NCBI GenBank assembly: GCA_034440575.1
Contig: JAOTOL010001557.1
Coordinates: forward strand, 763,001-827,000
Source of the DNA: Imbricaverruca yamaguchii
Taxonomy: Eukaryota; Arthropoda; Thecostraca; Neoverrucidae
DNA: 64,000 bases
Reading direction: 5' to 3'
Position numbers and translations under genes: made by a program. The notes under the pieces were generated by a model. It had not been told where the DNA came from, did not search any database, and was given only the letters and a program-made list of their open reading frames with translations. This document shows, piece by piece, positions 1-12,239 of the stretch; within the stretch, counting starts at the first letter, position 1, and each line of letters begins with the position of its first letter.

Positions 1-196
1 GCAAGCGTTTGGTAGGCACCTTCATGTTCGAGCAGTAAATTGGCTACGACTATGCATACCCAGTTTCCAACAGCAGTGTTCGTGGATTGGAGTCACGGCT
101 CTTTGGGGACGCTGTACTGCTCGTGCCTCAACCTACTGGCAGTGGTAGCTGGCGTCGCTTGTCGCCGGCTATCACCTCATTTTTTCCTGAATTGCC
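1..196 (+). other. Presumed glutaminase intron, unique part
   Basis: No conserved coding sequence is visible. By position it should be the 5' remainder, within this window, of the intron that precedes the last glutaminase exon. The earlier glutaminase exons lie outside the window. Confidence 0.5.
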
Positions 197-1235
197 TGTT
201 ATGTGTGGGTATATCACCTCTAGCCTGTCATCAGCTGACTATTGTGCTGTATTGTCTCTGTGTGTGGACGCGTCACCTCTGGCCGGTCGTCAGCTGTGTA
301 CTGTGCTGTATTGCCTCTGTGTGTGGGCGCGTCACCTCTGGCCGGTCGTCAGCTGTGTACTGTGCTGTGCTGCCTCTGTGTGTGGACGCGTCACCTCTGG
401 CCGGTCGTCAGCTGTGTACTGTGCTGTGCTGCCTCTGTGTGTGGACGCGTCACCTCTGGCCGGTCGTCAGCTGTGTACTGTGCTGTATTGCCTCTGTGTG
501 TGGACGCGTCACCTCTGGCCGGTCGTCAGCTGTGTACTGTGCTGTCTTGTCTCTGTGTGTGGGCGCTCACCTCTGGCGGTCGTCAGCTGTGTTGTGCGTC
601 TGTGTGTGGACGCGTCACCTCGGGCCGGTCGTCAGCTGTGTACTGTGCTGTGCTGCCTCTGTGTGTGCACGCGTCACCTCTGGCCGGTCGTCAGCTGTGT
701 ACTGTGCTGTGCTGTATTGCCTCTGTGTGTGGACGCGTCACCTCTGGCCGGTCGTCAGCTGTGTACTGTGCTGTGCTGTATTGCCTCTGTGTGTGGACGC
801 GTCACCTCTGGCCGGTCGTCAGCTGTGTACTGTGCTGTATTGCCTCTGTGTGTGGACGCGTCACCTCTGGCCGGTCGTCAGCTGTGTACTGTGCTGTATT
901 GCCTCTGTGTGTGCACGCGTCACCCCTGGCCGGTCGTCAGCTGTGTACTGTGCTGTATTGCCTCTGTGTGTGGACGCGTCACCTCTGGCCGGTCGTCAGC
1001 TGTGTACTGTGCTGTGCTGCCTCTGTGTGTGGACGCGTCACCTCTGGCCGGTCGTCAGCTGTGTACTGTGCTGTGCTGCCTCTGTGTGTGGACGCGTCAC
1101 CTCTGGCCGGTCGTCAGCTGTGTACTGTGCTGTATTGCCTCTGTGTGTGGGCGCGTCACCCCTGGCCGGTCGTCAGCTGTGTACTGTGCTGTATTGCCTC
1201 TGTGTGTGGGCGCGTCACCTCTGGCCGGTCGTCAG
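197..1235 (+). repeat. 59-bp minisatellite ending at the glutaminase splice acceptor
   Basis: About 17 tandem copies of a 59-bp unit containing TGTGTGTGGACGCGTCACC and GGCCGGTCGTCAG. A few copies carry an extra 5-bp GTGCT block, and one copy (near 550-590) is shortened. The first copies (about 197-260) are diverged and the rest nearly identical, as expected for recent homogenisation. The last copy ends in CGTCAG directly before the glutaminase exon, so the 3' splice site is part of the array. The 59-bp period is not a multiple of three and the unit lacks stops, so all three plus frames stay open. These open frames are not evidence of a protein. Confidence 0.95.
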
Positions 1236-1518
1236 GCACAAGCTGTCGGGGATGAACATGTCGGAGCTGGACTACGACGGTCGGACGGCTCTGCACGTGG
1301 CCGCCGCCGAGGGACACCTCGAGTGTGTCGAGTTCCTGCTGCAGCACTGTCGCGTCTCGCCAGTCATCCGCGACCGCTGGGGAAACACGCCACTCGAGGA
1401 CGCCGTTCGCTTCAACCACCCGCGCGTGGCCGAGCTGATCACAGTCTGGGTGGAGCGTCACACGGCCGCGGAGAAGGCCGCCGGGCAGACGCCGCCGGCC
1501 GGCACTGCGGCTGAGTAG
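1236..1518 (+). CDS. GLS: Glutaminase, C-terminal ankyrin-repeat exon (partial gene)
   Basis: This is the last coding exon of a mitochondrial-type (phosphate-activated) glutaminase, the enzyme that hydrolyses glutamine to glutamate and ammonia. The exon encodes about 93 residues up to a TAG stop. It matches the conserved C-terminal ankyrin segment of animal glutaminases: a leading R-HKLSGMNM (compare RRFALSAMDM in vertebrates), DYDGRTALHVAAAEGH, LECVEFLLQHC, then DRWGNTPLEDAV. The catalytic serine-dependent domain must lie in exons outside the window. The start is set by the acceptor CGTCAG/G; the first base completes an arginine codon, so the intron is phase 2. After about residue 75 the tail (HTAAEKAAGQTPPAG) is short and not conserved, as in insect glutaminases. 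Codon use is strongly G/C-ending, unlike the AT-richer DNA downstream. The assignment rests on recalled family sequences. Confidence 0.92.
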
Positions 1519-3160
1519 TGTCCGGTGGCTGGCTGGTGACCCCAGGTCACCTCAGACCCGTCAGGCGGCGCTCCCCGGGTCATGTCGGATCCGCTAGATG
1601 GTGCCCCCGGGTCATCTCAGATCCACTGGGTATCCGGTCGCCTCAGACTCGCTGGATGGTGTTCCCTGGATCACCTTAGACTCGCTGGGTAGTGTTCCCT
1701 ATGTCGCCCCACACCGACTGGGTAGTGTTGCTGGGCCAGTATAGCTAATCGTGTGCTATCTTCTCCTTCTCGATTGTTAGGATGCCTTGGTAAGATTAGC
1801 TTCACTCATATCCCTGAGAAATGTCGCTGCCCAGCGTCTTCTGCCAAACCGGTTTCAGATGGCAGGGCACTGACGCACGACTATGAAGCAGACAGCTGCT
1901 GTTTAGCGAGCTATCTCCGTTTCGCACGCTCCGCTTTGGTTTTCTGAAGGTGACACTTGTCTGTTGTTCTTCACGAGAGGTATCGACTTCGACTCTGCTC
2001 CAGCTTTCGCGTAATTCGTCACCAATGGCCAATTAAATGGCAACGAGTACTAGCCGTGCCTCAGAGCCTGTGCCAACTTTTGTCACTGTCCGGAGTCGGT
2101 TCCACCCAGTGTATCAAAATGGCATTCATAATAATGTATTCTGATTGAGAACTGAAGACGTATGAATGGCATGACTAGATCACTTCCCAAAAAAGTAATA
2201 CACTTGAATATAATTTTACCATGCACTTTTCCATTAACATCATTGCTTGGTGGGCAATGTCAAGTAAGTTCGGCGATTCAGACGATTAAATTAAGTGATG
2301 AAGTGTTACTCTAATTGAAGTCGCTATGAACGCTATGCGACTAGGATTTGAGCTTCAATCATTTCAGATACACATTTCACGAAGAGACCCCTCTGTTTCT
2401 TCACCGATTTTATCACACGTACTTCAGAGGTCAGAACCTCACCATATCCTAATCAGATATCTGGTTGTCACTCTTTCACGCTGAGTGTCAGGAGTTTGAT
2501 GGCTTCGCCTGCGGATATCCACGTGGCTGTTTCCTGCCGCGCCATTTGTATATGGGCGGTTGTCCTCTGCCGTGGACCTGTTGCACCTGAAGGTGGCTGT
2601 GGGTCGGAGCCACCTTCCGGTGCCTCGTGGCGCCGTACTTGCGTGTTGGAGGTGGCCGTTGCCCCCTGTGTGTGGGTCGGCCTTCCGTTGTGTCCGAGAC
2701 CGCCGCTGGCGCGAGATCAGGGATCTGTGATTATTGGCTGGCATGGCAGGCCAGCGTCCCACCTCGTCGAATGCCATGAGAATGGTGAGCCGAAGAGGCA
2801 CATTTCATCCGATTGACTCACTGGAAGCGATTACATGTAGAACGCCGCGTTTGAGTAGAATGGATACATAGTGTCTTGCGCTCTCTCCGCATGTTTGTGG
2901 GTGCTCGGTCTTGAGCGTTAAAGCCGGTGTTGTATGTGGAGTGTTTCCACTGGACCTTAAATTTATACAAGGTCGCTAGCACCGGTTAGAATTCTTGCGA
3001 GCGATGGCTTACCAAAATGAGATAGAAATGTTCTAGTGTGATATGATAATTGTATTGGCCCTCGAGGCTACATATAGTATATTGGTTTAGGGAAGCATGT
3101 ACATATCTGGAACTGACGTTAGACTTTCCTCTCAAAACTTTATGTATTCTGCATTGGGGT
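1519..3160 (+). other. Glutaminase 3' UTR and downstream DNA
   Basis: From 1530 to about 1735 there are four to five diverged copies of a ~45-bp unit (core GGGTAGTGTTCCC and TCACCTCAGACTCGCTGG-like text), an old minisatellite within the probable 3' UTR. No AATAAA is visible. ATTAAA variants occur at 2032-2037 and 2285-2290 and are the only candidate poly(A) signals I see. The remainder shows no conserved coding sequence. Confidence 0.4.
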
Positions 3161-3460
3161 GCTGGGTGAGTGACGTGGCTGCCCGCCCTATCTCTTCTGA
3201 AAACTTATCCTGTGTTCGTCAGCTGTGTTGGCAGCGGTGTCGGAGCACTGGTCAGTGCTGACACTGGACGGTCACGCGTCCTCGACCCGTCCACCAGTGT
3301 CCCATTCCACAAGTGTTGCGGGTCTGTGGAATGCCACCGCCATCGGCCCCAGTGCTGTCACCTCTTCACTCGTGCGACTGGTGGACGGTGTTCGTCATCT
3401 CCCTCTCCCGTAGTGAGTAGTCGTGACAACGTAAACTGCTTGTTTGCCTGCCGTCTGGCA
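3161..3460. other. Unique sequence before the 33-bp array
   Basis: Nothing recognisable. An open frame runs from here into the array but has no family resemblance. Confidence 0.4.
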
Positions 3461-4425
3461 ACCGTCCACCGTGCGGTGACGTGCTGCCGGGCAGCAGTCC
3501 ACCGTGCGGTGACGTACTGTCGGGCAGCAGTCCACCGTGCGGTGACGTACTGTCGGGCAGCCGTCCACCGTGCGGTGACGTACTGTCGGGCAGCCGTCCA
3601 CCGTGCGGTGACGTACTGCCGGGCAGCAGTCCACCGTGCGGTGACGTACTGTCGGGCAGCCGTCCACCGTGCGGTGACGTACTGTCGGGCAGCCGTCCAC
3701 CGTGCGGTGACGTACTGCCGGGCAGCCGTCCACCGTGCGGTGGCGTACCGTCGGCCAGCCTTCCACCGTGCGGTGTCGTACTGCCGGGCAGCAGTCCACC
3801 GTGCGGTGACGTACTGCCGGGCAGCCGTCCACCGTGCGGTGACGTCGGCAGCCGTCCACCGTGCGGTGACGTACTGTCGGGGGCCCCGTGCGGTGACGTA
3901 CTGTCGGGCACCGTGCGGCGTGGCCGTCCACCGTGCGGTGACGTACTGTCGGGCAGCCGTCCACCGTGCGGTGACGTACTGCCGGGCAGCAGTCCACCGT
4001 GCGGCGACGTATTGTCTGGTACTCGTCCACCGTGCGGTGACGTACTGTCGGGCAGCCGTCCACCGTGCGGCGACGTACTGTCGGGCAGCCGTCCACCGTG
4101 CGGTGACGTACTGCCGGGCAGCCGTCCACCGTGCGGTGATGTATTGTCTGGTACTCGTCCACCGTGCGGTGACGTACTGTCGGGCAGCCGTCCACCGTGC
4201 GGTGGCGTACCGTCGGCCAGCCTTCCACCGTGCGGTGACGTACTGTCTGGCAGCCGTCCACCGTGCGGCGACGTATTGTCTAGTACTCGCCCGCCGTGCG
4301 GTGTCGTACTGTCGGGCAGCAGTCCACCGAGCGGTGACGTACCGTCGGACAACCGTCCACCGTGCGGTGACGTACCATCGGACAGCAGTCCACCGAGCGG
4401 TGTCGTACCGTCGGCAGTCACCCCG
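3461..4425. repeat. 33-bp minisatellite
   Basis: About 29 copies of a 33-bp unit built around GTCCACCGTGCGGTGACGTA and CTGTCGGGCAGC. Internal deletions are visible at 3840-3925. Variant units (GTGGCGTACCGTCGGCCAGCC and the TATTGTCTGGTACTCGT type) recur at separated places (about 3740 and 4205; about 4010, 4140 and 4270), which indicates block duplication. Because 33 is a multiple of three, two plus and two minus frames read as 11-residue repeats with no stop. I see no reason to treat any of them as a gene. Confidence 0.95.
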
Positions 4426-5288
4426 CCAGCTGTTTCTAGCTTTGAACGCAGGGGCTTCCAGTCACGTGGTTCGCACCGACTCGTGCACAGTTGAGTGCTG
4501 TGAAATTAATGCTAGTCCAACTGCCGGTGGCGGGCTGTACTCAGTGTTCCGAAAGTGAGCGACGTGATTGTACGTTAAGTGTTGTCTTTCTGAGCTTTGA
4601 AAGCGAATGTCAGCGATGTTGTGCCTTGTCGTTCCTCTTTGGCAGTCGTTTTAGTTCCCATGTGTGATGTGTTAGTGCCCATTAGCGTATTGACGTTTTT
4701 GTGTACATTAGTAGAGACTTGTAGCCCTACATTTCAACGTTACAGTGAGGACCATGTTAAACGTAAACTTACGATAAGTTGTGTGCTATTTCCTGAAGGA
4801 TTAGAACAAAGAAACTGATTAGTAGGTGCACTTGCGGACCCTGCCTCCTTGAGAGAAGATTTCCGAATTAAATATCTCGCCAGGGAATTCTTCTTTCGTA
4901 CGATAGTAGTACTTAACTTTTCACTTCATGTTCATGTCAGATATCCACACATGCTTTTGTTCGTGATCTTCTCGAATACTCTCATTCTCAGGGGTGGTCT
5001 TGCGAATTGCCACAGGTTTAACGCTAAATGTTGGATTTGTTGGGAGGCCCGATCATCATCGTCGTGTGCAATCAGCATAGCGTTTTAGTGTGCATCCTTA
5101 TTGTTTTGTGTGGCAGCCAAGATACTTTCCGCGGCTGTTATCACCCAATTGCAATAGTACCTGTGACGAGTAACACACTATTGAGGTGGCTGGGGACTTT
5201 GTCAGTCACTCATTTGTTTATCGTTACCTTCAGCGCATATTCTAGCCGCCTGGACGTGTTGTGTCGCTGTCCATGATATTCATATTCG
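4426..5288. other. Unique AT-richer spacer
   Basis: No gene, repeat or RNA recognised; only short unrelated open frames. Confidence 0.4.
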
Positions 5289-5463
5289 ACTCTGGACTCG
5301 ACCAGGATGTGGTCGGTGCTGGACTCGGCTAGGATGTGGCCGGTGCTGGACTCAGCCAGCATGTGCCCGGTGCTGGACTCGGTCATGATGTGGCCGGTGC
5401 TGGACTCGGTCAGCATGTGGCCGGTGCTGGACTCGACCAGCATGTGGCCGGTGCTGGACTGGG
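5289..5463. repeat. 27-bp minisatellite
   Basis: About six and a half copies of a 27-bp unit with core GGACTCGACCAGCATGTGG and CCGGTGCT, with few substitutions between copies. Two overlapping plus frames and two minus frames remain open through it. Confidence 0.9.
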
Positions 5464-5835
5464 CGAAACTGGGCCAGACCCCGTCCGGTGTCCAACTGAC
5501 AGCGAGAGTGACGGGCCGTCGGGCATGCGTACAGGCGCCCCTGAACTCGACCCACATCCGTCGTGGCGGTACTGCCCGCTGTCGGTGGTACTCGTTGCCG
5601 CCCCTTGTGCTCAACCTCAGAGCAATACATGTCATATTTGCACGTGCCGTTTTCGTCTCAAGTGGACCCAGCGGCTGGGGATGACGCGGAAGTGGCTCCA
5701 GGACCGTCGTGCCGCCAGGTGGCAAAGCCGCGATCTAGCCAGGAGGAAGCATGGATGGCAGAATACATTGACCACTGAAACATAGTGGAAAAAACCACTT
5801 TAGTTCCAATCAGGGATGCGGAGCCGGGAAACTTT

Positions 5836-5965
5836 TGGACGGCTCCGACTCCGGGAAAGTATCCGGCTCCGGCTGCGGCTCCGGCTCCGAGTAAAATGTC
5901 CCGGTGGCTCCGGCTCCGGCTCCGGGAAAAATGTACCGGCTCCGGCTCCGGCTCCGGCTCCGTAC
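5836..5965. repeat. CCGGCT hexanucleotide repeat, interrupted
   Basis: CCGGCT repeats form three blocks, interrupted by TCCGGGAAA-type spacers that recur three times (about 5825, 5855 and 5925). The interruptions suggest an older compound unit of which the hexamer is a part. Confidence 0.8.
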
Positions 5966-8200
5966 ATCCCAAACGTGATCGATCCATTATGTATGAGCTA
6001 GGGGGATGTTTAAAAAAAAGTTAGCCGCGACCACTCAGAGGCGCAAGCTTCAGACGATTATAAGCAACTTTCCTATATAAACCTTGTATCTATCTTTAAC
6101 ACTCGCAAGTTCGGTGGTCCGCGCCAACTTCGCATGTCCGGGGGGGCAGATGTCTGCCCCCTAAGATCTCTGGAACTATGCTAACTAGCGACAAACGGAA
6201 AACGGCGTTGGATAGCTGGTGATGGGCTCTATCGAAAGTGATTCGGTCATTTTTTTTCGCTCGGGTCAACATTCAGGTCACGGCCATCATAGGAAAAAAT
6301 TGACCAGATCAGGTGGGACTCAGATATTGACACATATCTCAGCACCTGTAACAGGTAGAAACAAACGGCGAACGCTATTCGACAGTTCTTGAAATGCGCT
6401 ACCGACAGTAGGCGGTGTAATTTAAGGTCAGGTCAACCGAACCTCATGTCAAGGCTATGAAGTCATGACCTCAGGTCAACGTCATGAAGTCGCCAAGGGA
6501 AGTCATGTAATGTATCAATCGATGCGTTTTGGCGATACAAGCACAATGACGGTAATTTCAGTCTTCTAGCTCAATGCAGTGCGATATAATGCGCAGAAAT
6601 GTGTAGTGATATCAGGTGACCTCAGAGACCTTGGTGAGGTCACTGAGCAAAAATGTCAGCGGTAATATTGAGCATAGCTTCCATCTACATGCCACAACCG
6701 TTGTGAGGTCATTCCGAGCTAAAATATGTAACCAGGAAACATTTGTATATTTTACCATAGCCCTATAATTGGGAAGCCATGGCCGCGACCTGACCTAAGG
6801 TCAATGCTACGAAAAAACCCGATATACAACTTATGGCCCCTGATGAGATCATGATATGTTATAAGTTTGAAATCAATCGCCCAATTATTGTTGAAGTTAT
6901 GCCACCTAAAACTCCTAGTGTAGTTGGGTCACTTCGCTTGACCTGAGATTATCCAGGATTAAAAATGAATGAGGATATGCGGAAAAGACCAATGAGCAGC
7001 TATGCTAGGTTTGGCCTTGCTAACCCGATTAGTTTGGCGGCAAATAAGGAAAAACTGGACGGGGCAGATGTCTTCCCCCCTGGACGTGCGCGTGTTAAAT
7101 AAACACCCGCCCCCGCCCAAATCACTTTTCGGTGTTATGCCCTCGTAAACTGACGCTCGCTTCGTACCGTATTGGGGAAATCAGAAGAGGGGAGACTCGA
7201 ATCAACAACACTCCCCATCCCGTGAACGGTCCAAGGAACACCATTGTTGTGAATTGTAATGTTTGACCTCATCTCTAATAAGGTACAACAACCCGCTGAT
7301 GATGGAAACAATGAACTTAACTAAACTAAACATGGAACTATTGCATTGACTACTGAGGCTAGAATGTGGTTATTGACTATTCTACCATTATTTGATGATA
7401 TTGTTGCATGTTCTTTAAGGTTGAATGGAATATTTATTGCCGTAGGTACGTATGCTTGCTCACCTGCAAGGTTAACTGTAGTAATATCCTCAGTCGCTGC
7501 ATTTCTCGGAGTCGTATCTACCTGTGGCCAGTTATGTGTATCACCATCACCCCTGTCACCACCATGCAGGTATCTCGGTCAAGATCAGCCGTCTGTCCTA
7601 ACATCCCATTGACACATGTGCATACGTGCATGCATGCTGATACATATACCGGAGTGTGCTCTCTTCAGATAGCAGACAGAGCTCTCGAAGTTTTTTTTTG
7701 GTTGCTTTCAAGCGGTTAATACCTAACAGTTTCGCTTTTACTCATGATTCTGATGGAATGGTCTGAACGAGATCTCGTCAAAAAGCTTCAATCGCTTGCA
7801 GTAACCTGACTAAGCATGATGTTATAGAAGGCCTGAATTAAATAATGTTTCAGCCTTAGCGGCTCTGTCGCCGGAAATATACGGCGTTAAAATGCCCCGA
7901 TTGCCAAAAATGAATGTGCTCCTTGAATCATTCGAAATGTTTTCAAAATTAGGCTGGTAAGTCAAATGGCCTATTTGCGACATTTACTAGTACTCACCTG
8001 GAACAATACCGAATTCACGCTATGCTTGTAAGGTTCTATGGAACTGAAAGTTGCCTAACATGCAATGATTAGGGGCTGATATAGGGACATGTTCACTTAG
8101 GAAAATTATCTGGGTATCTAAACAGTATGGCTTCCATGCCTCCGTACTGATATCAAGTGAACTGCAGCACTTTTGCTTTGCTTTGATTTGCTAGGTGGCC
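5966..8200. repeat. Unclassified dispersed repeat rich in AGGTCA
   Basis: No coding sequence. Between 6275 and 6944 there are at least nine AGGTCA/TGACCT hexamers. Two of these arrangements are everted pairs with a 1-base spacer (6466-6478 and 6791-6803), and one is an overlapping direct pair (6425-6435). Similar AGGTCA-bearing text occurs near 33.94 kb and 39.11-39.45 kb, so I read this as copies of a non-coding repeat family rather than a local regulatory region. Near-palindromes containing GGGGCAGATGTCT lie at 6143-6160 and 7061-7080. From 7100 to 8200 I see nothing specific. Confidence 0.35.
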
Positions 8201-8732
8201 GCTAATTTTGTATCTTGCTGCACGTCTAGTTACGGGGTCAAGAAGGCACCGGCTTGGTCGTTGGGTCGCTGGGGTATTTTTCGCCATGGGCGTATGAGTG
8301 GTCCAAAAATGGCGTCGGACCGGTCTAGGCCAACTTTTTCCAGGCAATGTTATGTGGTCAATGGTTGCGATCGGATGAAATTTGTGGCAAATATGAACCT
8401 AACCCCTCTCCAAATATTGCACGGATATGTTGCTCTGCACCCTGTAATAGGCTGACGTGAAATGGTACTGCGCCATTTTCGCGTGAGTCATTCACAATTA
8501 TTTTTGGACCGCTCCCCCTCTCTCATTCCCACGCGCCAGCAAAGATTCTTCAAACGAGGCGTGGGATTTCCTCAGAATATTTTTTTGTAGCACGGTCTGG
8601 CATCAATTGCCGGCGTTGCCACGTGTTTTCAATATGTGGTGAGGGCTGGTTGGATTCATTCCGGGTTTTAGCATAAGCGTAACGTTAATTTTCGTAAAGT
8701 CTGTGGGAGCGTTTACTCCATTATTTGCGGTA

Positions 8733-8936
8733 ATCATGTCCAGGAGCGTGTACCCCGTCTCCTGTGGTAGCCATTCCCATAAATATGTACCACTTCCCCT
8801 GCTGTAGTCATGCCCAAGAGCGAGTACCCCGTCTCCTGTGGTAGCCATTCCCATAACTATGTACCCCATCCCCTGGTGTAGTCATGCCAAGGAGCGTGTA
8901 CCCCATCTCCTGCAGTAGCCATGCCAAAAAGCGTGG
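8733..8936. repeat. Degenerate 37/74-bp tandem repeat
   Basis: Five to six half-units of about 37 bp, each holding a GTACCCC(A/G)TCTCCTG-like block followed by GTAGCCAT or GTAGTCATG. They are best seen as a 74-bp dimer. The divergence between copies indicates age. Confidence 0.75.
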
Positions 8937-11889
8937 CGATTCACATAGCTGCCGGTCACGTGTCGGACGGTCTCTGTCTCTTCCCTCAGCCCGTGATGCT
9001 GTCGTCCTATGGAAAAAGTGGTTCATCCGCGAGTCACGCTAAGCCTCGGATAAGCTGTAGCGTGAAGCTGACTGTACCTGGGTTCCTTGCACTGACTCGG
9101 CAGCCATTCACCAGCAAACGCTGCTCCGTGCTTCAGAACTGAAGCCCATTTTCGGACAGGTATTCATTCCACACGGGAAAAAGCAACTGCAGGTGATTGT
9201 ACTTTTTGCGGCAAGCAGAGCTTTCGCAAACTTCCGCTGAAAGCCGGCGGCAATTGGCAGTCGGCATGTTAAGTTTCATTGCAGCGGAATAATCTGCGGT
9301 GACGAGCCGGTTATCACATCCATGGCATTCGAGCTACAACAGCGGTGGTGTGACGTTCAAACGCCGAAGCCGACTGGCTGGCGCTGAGCAGCGTGCCGTG
9401 GGTGACGGCTGTCCTTGAAATGTCATCACAAATACCGCACAACTCCGCGTGGAACCGCTTGTTCTTATGTGCTGCACATTACACGCGTGTCTGGATGAAG
9501 GGGTGGTTGTTTGCGAGTTTATTTCGACCGAGATTCGCATTCCACACAGCTGAAATGAGCAGCGTACAATGCGAAGCGCTGGTCATCCTATATAATTTCG
9601 GCTAGAAATAGTCTTACATCAAGCCATGAGAACGTATAATCTCCAACAAAAGAAAAATCCCATTATACCATCAAAGACGTGCTGTATGGAAGTCATTCCT
9701 GGTCTTTTATTTGCTGCGTTAGGTTCCTTGGCGATGATTTTTGCGCCGAGTCTGCATACATCAAGTGCTTTTTACACGGCCAGAGAATGTAATGTTCGCT
9801 CCATTATCTGTAAAAGCGTCTTTTGTCAGCGGCATACCTCGTCTAACTTACCACCCGGTTTTCTCTCATTGCGATAGCCGTCGATAGCGATCTGAGTGAG
9901 TGACGCAGTTTCGGGACGACAGCTCGATGGTCCAGCAAAAACCTATCCAGTCATCCCACGCCTCGTCGCACATATTTATCACAATTAGGTCAAAGAGGCC
10001 GAGCGTCGAGTTTCGTACGCGATGACGTCAGCCGTTTGTTGCGAATTCAACACATGGCCCTGCATTAACCGCCGGAAACCCATCAACCTGGCCAGCACGG
10101 GCAAAAAGAGGCGGCTGAATGGCGAGATCATCTCTGTGCCTGACTGAGCCCTATCGGGATACCAAAGAGCTGCCGCCAAATAACTAACTGATTCAGATAT
10201 AAGGCCTGCTACCGGCTTCCCGGGTTTCCAATACGAATATCGGGCCCTCAAACACTTTTGGGTCTCTGGCTCTACTTCTTGATCCCTGATCCGATTTTCG
10301 GATTCATTGTGGATTATTTTCTCTCGACGAGCTCAGACTTTCCCTTGGGTATTGGGTGAGCCTCCAAGATGCGCCAATTGAGTCTTGGGACATTTGACAG
10401 CCTCCAGCTGCATTGGTCAGCTCATATTTGTACCGAAAAGAATAATAGATTGACCATCTGAGGAACGATGTGTATAGCTACATGGAAATATTTCATGATT
10501 ATGCGCCGTAGTTTATCATTTGTCTGTGGTTCATTCGGGATCCCATCTATTTCTCCCCAGTTTTCATCAAAATCCTGACTCCCATGCTGTGCTAATCCGT
10601 TTTTCTTGACCCCAAACCCGCAGCTCTTAAACCCCAGATCCGATGTTGTTCTCTGAGATCAGCCGTCAGGTGCAGGACCTAAGTGGCGGCTCCCTCGTCC
10701 TTCAGGTGGCTTCTGGGGCCGACACAGTCGGTAATTGTCGGCAGAAATGACAGGTGGGCGAGGGCGGGCGACTACTGTGTTACGTGGGCCCGTCTGGAAA
10801 GAAAAACGGAGCCAAAAACTAGAATCATGACTGGAGCTTAGTGGTATGTCGGTATGAATGCCAAGTATGGCCGAACCTTGAGCCTGTGCCAGGAGTGTGG
10901 CCGAACGGACTTCAAACAGACGGCCATCACGAAGTTGCAGGACTGCATTGGCGGACTAGCACGCTGATAATACCGCATCCGACATCAAGATCAAACTTGC
11001 TCTTCACATTGCCGACTTGAGTGCAGTATCGTATGCCTACCGTCCGAAAGAGTCGGGAAGTGCCCACAATACAGAATAATTTGACACTGTTTTATCGGCA
11101 GGTTCCATACTGTTTCATGCACTGCTAGAGCTGGCCTTTATGTAGTTCTACGTATCCGCCGCTTCTCTGGTTCTAAATGCCTACGCACTGTTTAGTGGGA
11201 TCCGCTATGGGTATCTACTGGCGTAGCTATTTGTTGTGTGACTTGGCGCTCTTTGTATATACTTCGGTCATACAACAGCTGGGATTTGCTCTTTCCAATC
11301 AAAAGAACAAAAAAAAAACAGGAAACCTATCTCTCATAAGAAGGCGTTTATTTGAAGCTGTATTTTACTATGATTTTGCTACGGATAAAGGCTACAAATC
11401 CCCCACTATTTTCATTCCTTCAGAAAAAATACAAACCAAAAAGCATATGAAGCCCAAATGTATTCCATAATCGAACTACCAGAGAATTATCCGATCATCC
11501 GAAATGCCAACTGCCGTCAAATTGTGTTGAGTCGTATGTGAATGTTTCTCATTATTTTGCAATTGTCTGTGAACTGTATTATACTGCCACACAATGCCTA
11601 AATAATACGGACAGAAAGTGTTTATCAGTATACATCTTCGTATGTCAGCATGGCTTGGCTTCCACTTATGAGTGTCCATATAACACAAATACATGACATT
11701 GCTATTCTACACATTCACATATCATAAAGGGCGTGTCAGTTTGAACATTGCATTGTCAACAAATGACATCAAAAGACGAGAACGGCACACAAATATGTAC
11801 TTCTCAATTGATGGACCTTGTCCCAATACATACGCTTCGTTTTAATATGGATATTTCTGCTACCACATAAATACAAATTCCTGTAAAGG
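8937..11889. other. Gene-poor unique DNA
   Basis: No conserved open frame, RNA or tandem array seen in nearly 3 kb. A CCGCCAAATAACTAACTGA stretch near 10170-10190 resembles the tail of the SINE-like segment at 12.0 kb and may be a tail relic. Confidence 0.35.
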
Positions 11890-12030
11890 AAATGCAGTGC
11901 CGTAATCGGGCTGAACAGCGGCATTGTTCAGCCGTTATTGTAATGCAGCTTTGTCATGGCCTCTGAGTGCTTGGTTTTAACCACTGCAGTTGATCCGCCA
12001 TAAAAGCCTAATAACTAACTAACTGAGTGG
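11890..12030 (+). mobile_element. Possible SINE-like tail segment
   Basis: Contains a perfect 9-bp stem with a 7-base loop (GGCTGAACA at 11909-11917, TGTTCAGCC at 11925-11933). Near 12000 it has GCCATAAAAGCC followed by an AACT-type simple repeat (AATAACTAACTAACTGA). The end resembles the GTCGTAAA-type tails of the SINE-like elements at 17.5 and 20.4 kb. No convincing Pol III A or B box is visible, so the assignment is weak. Confidence 0.3.
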
Positions 12031-12239
12031 TTGGTATGCTATATAACCATGAATATTGTACCGCCTCCCTTCGGATGGTAGCACCTGATATGCATTTATA
12101 CTGCACTTGTGAGTTGCTACCCTCATGGATGCTAACCGCGCACGCACGCACGCAGCGGCCAGCACTGCGGACCGAACAATAGAGCAGGTCTGACCGGAGA
12201 TGAACAGCGCAAGGGAGGAACAAACAATACACGGCTTCA

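Noticed and set aside
40..1518. Long open frames (337-492 codons) through the 59-bp array
   Set aside because: The frames exist because the unit lacks stops and 59 is not a multiple of three; only the part from 1236 matches a protein family.
3170..4558. 462-codon plus-strand frame and 351-codon minus-strand frame in the 33-bp array
   Set aside because: Pure 11-residue repeats open in four frames at once, with no signal peptide, unique domain or codon bias.
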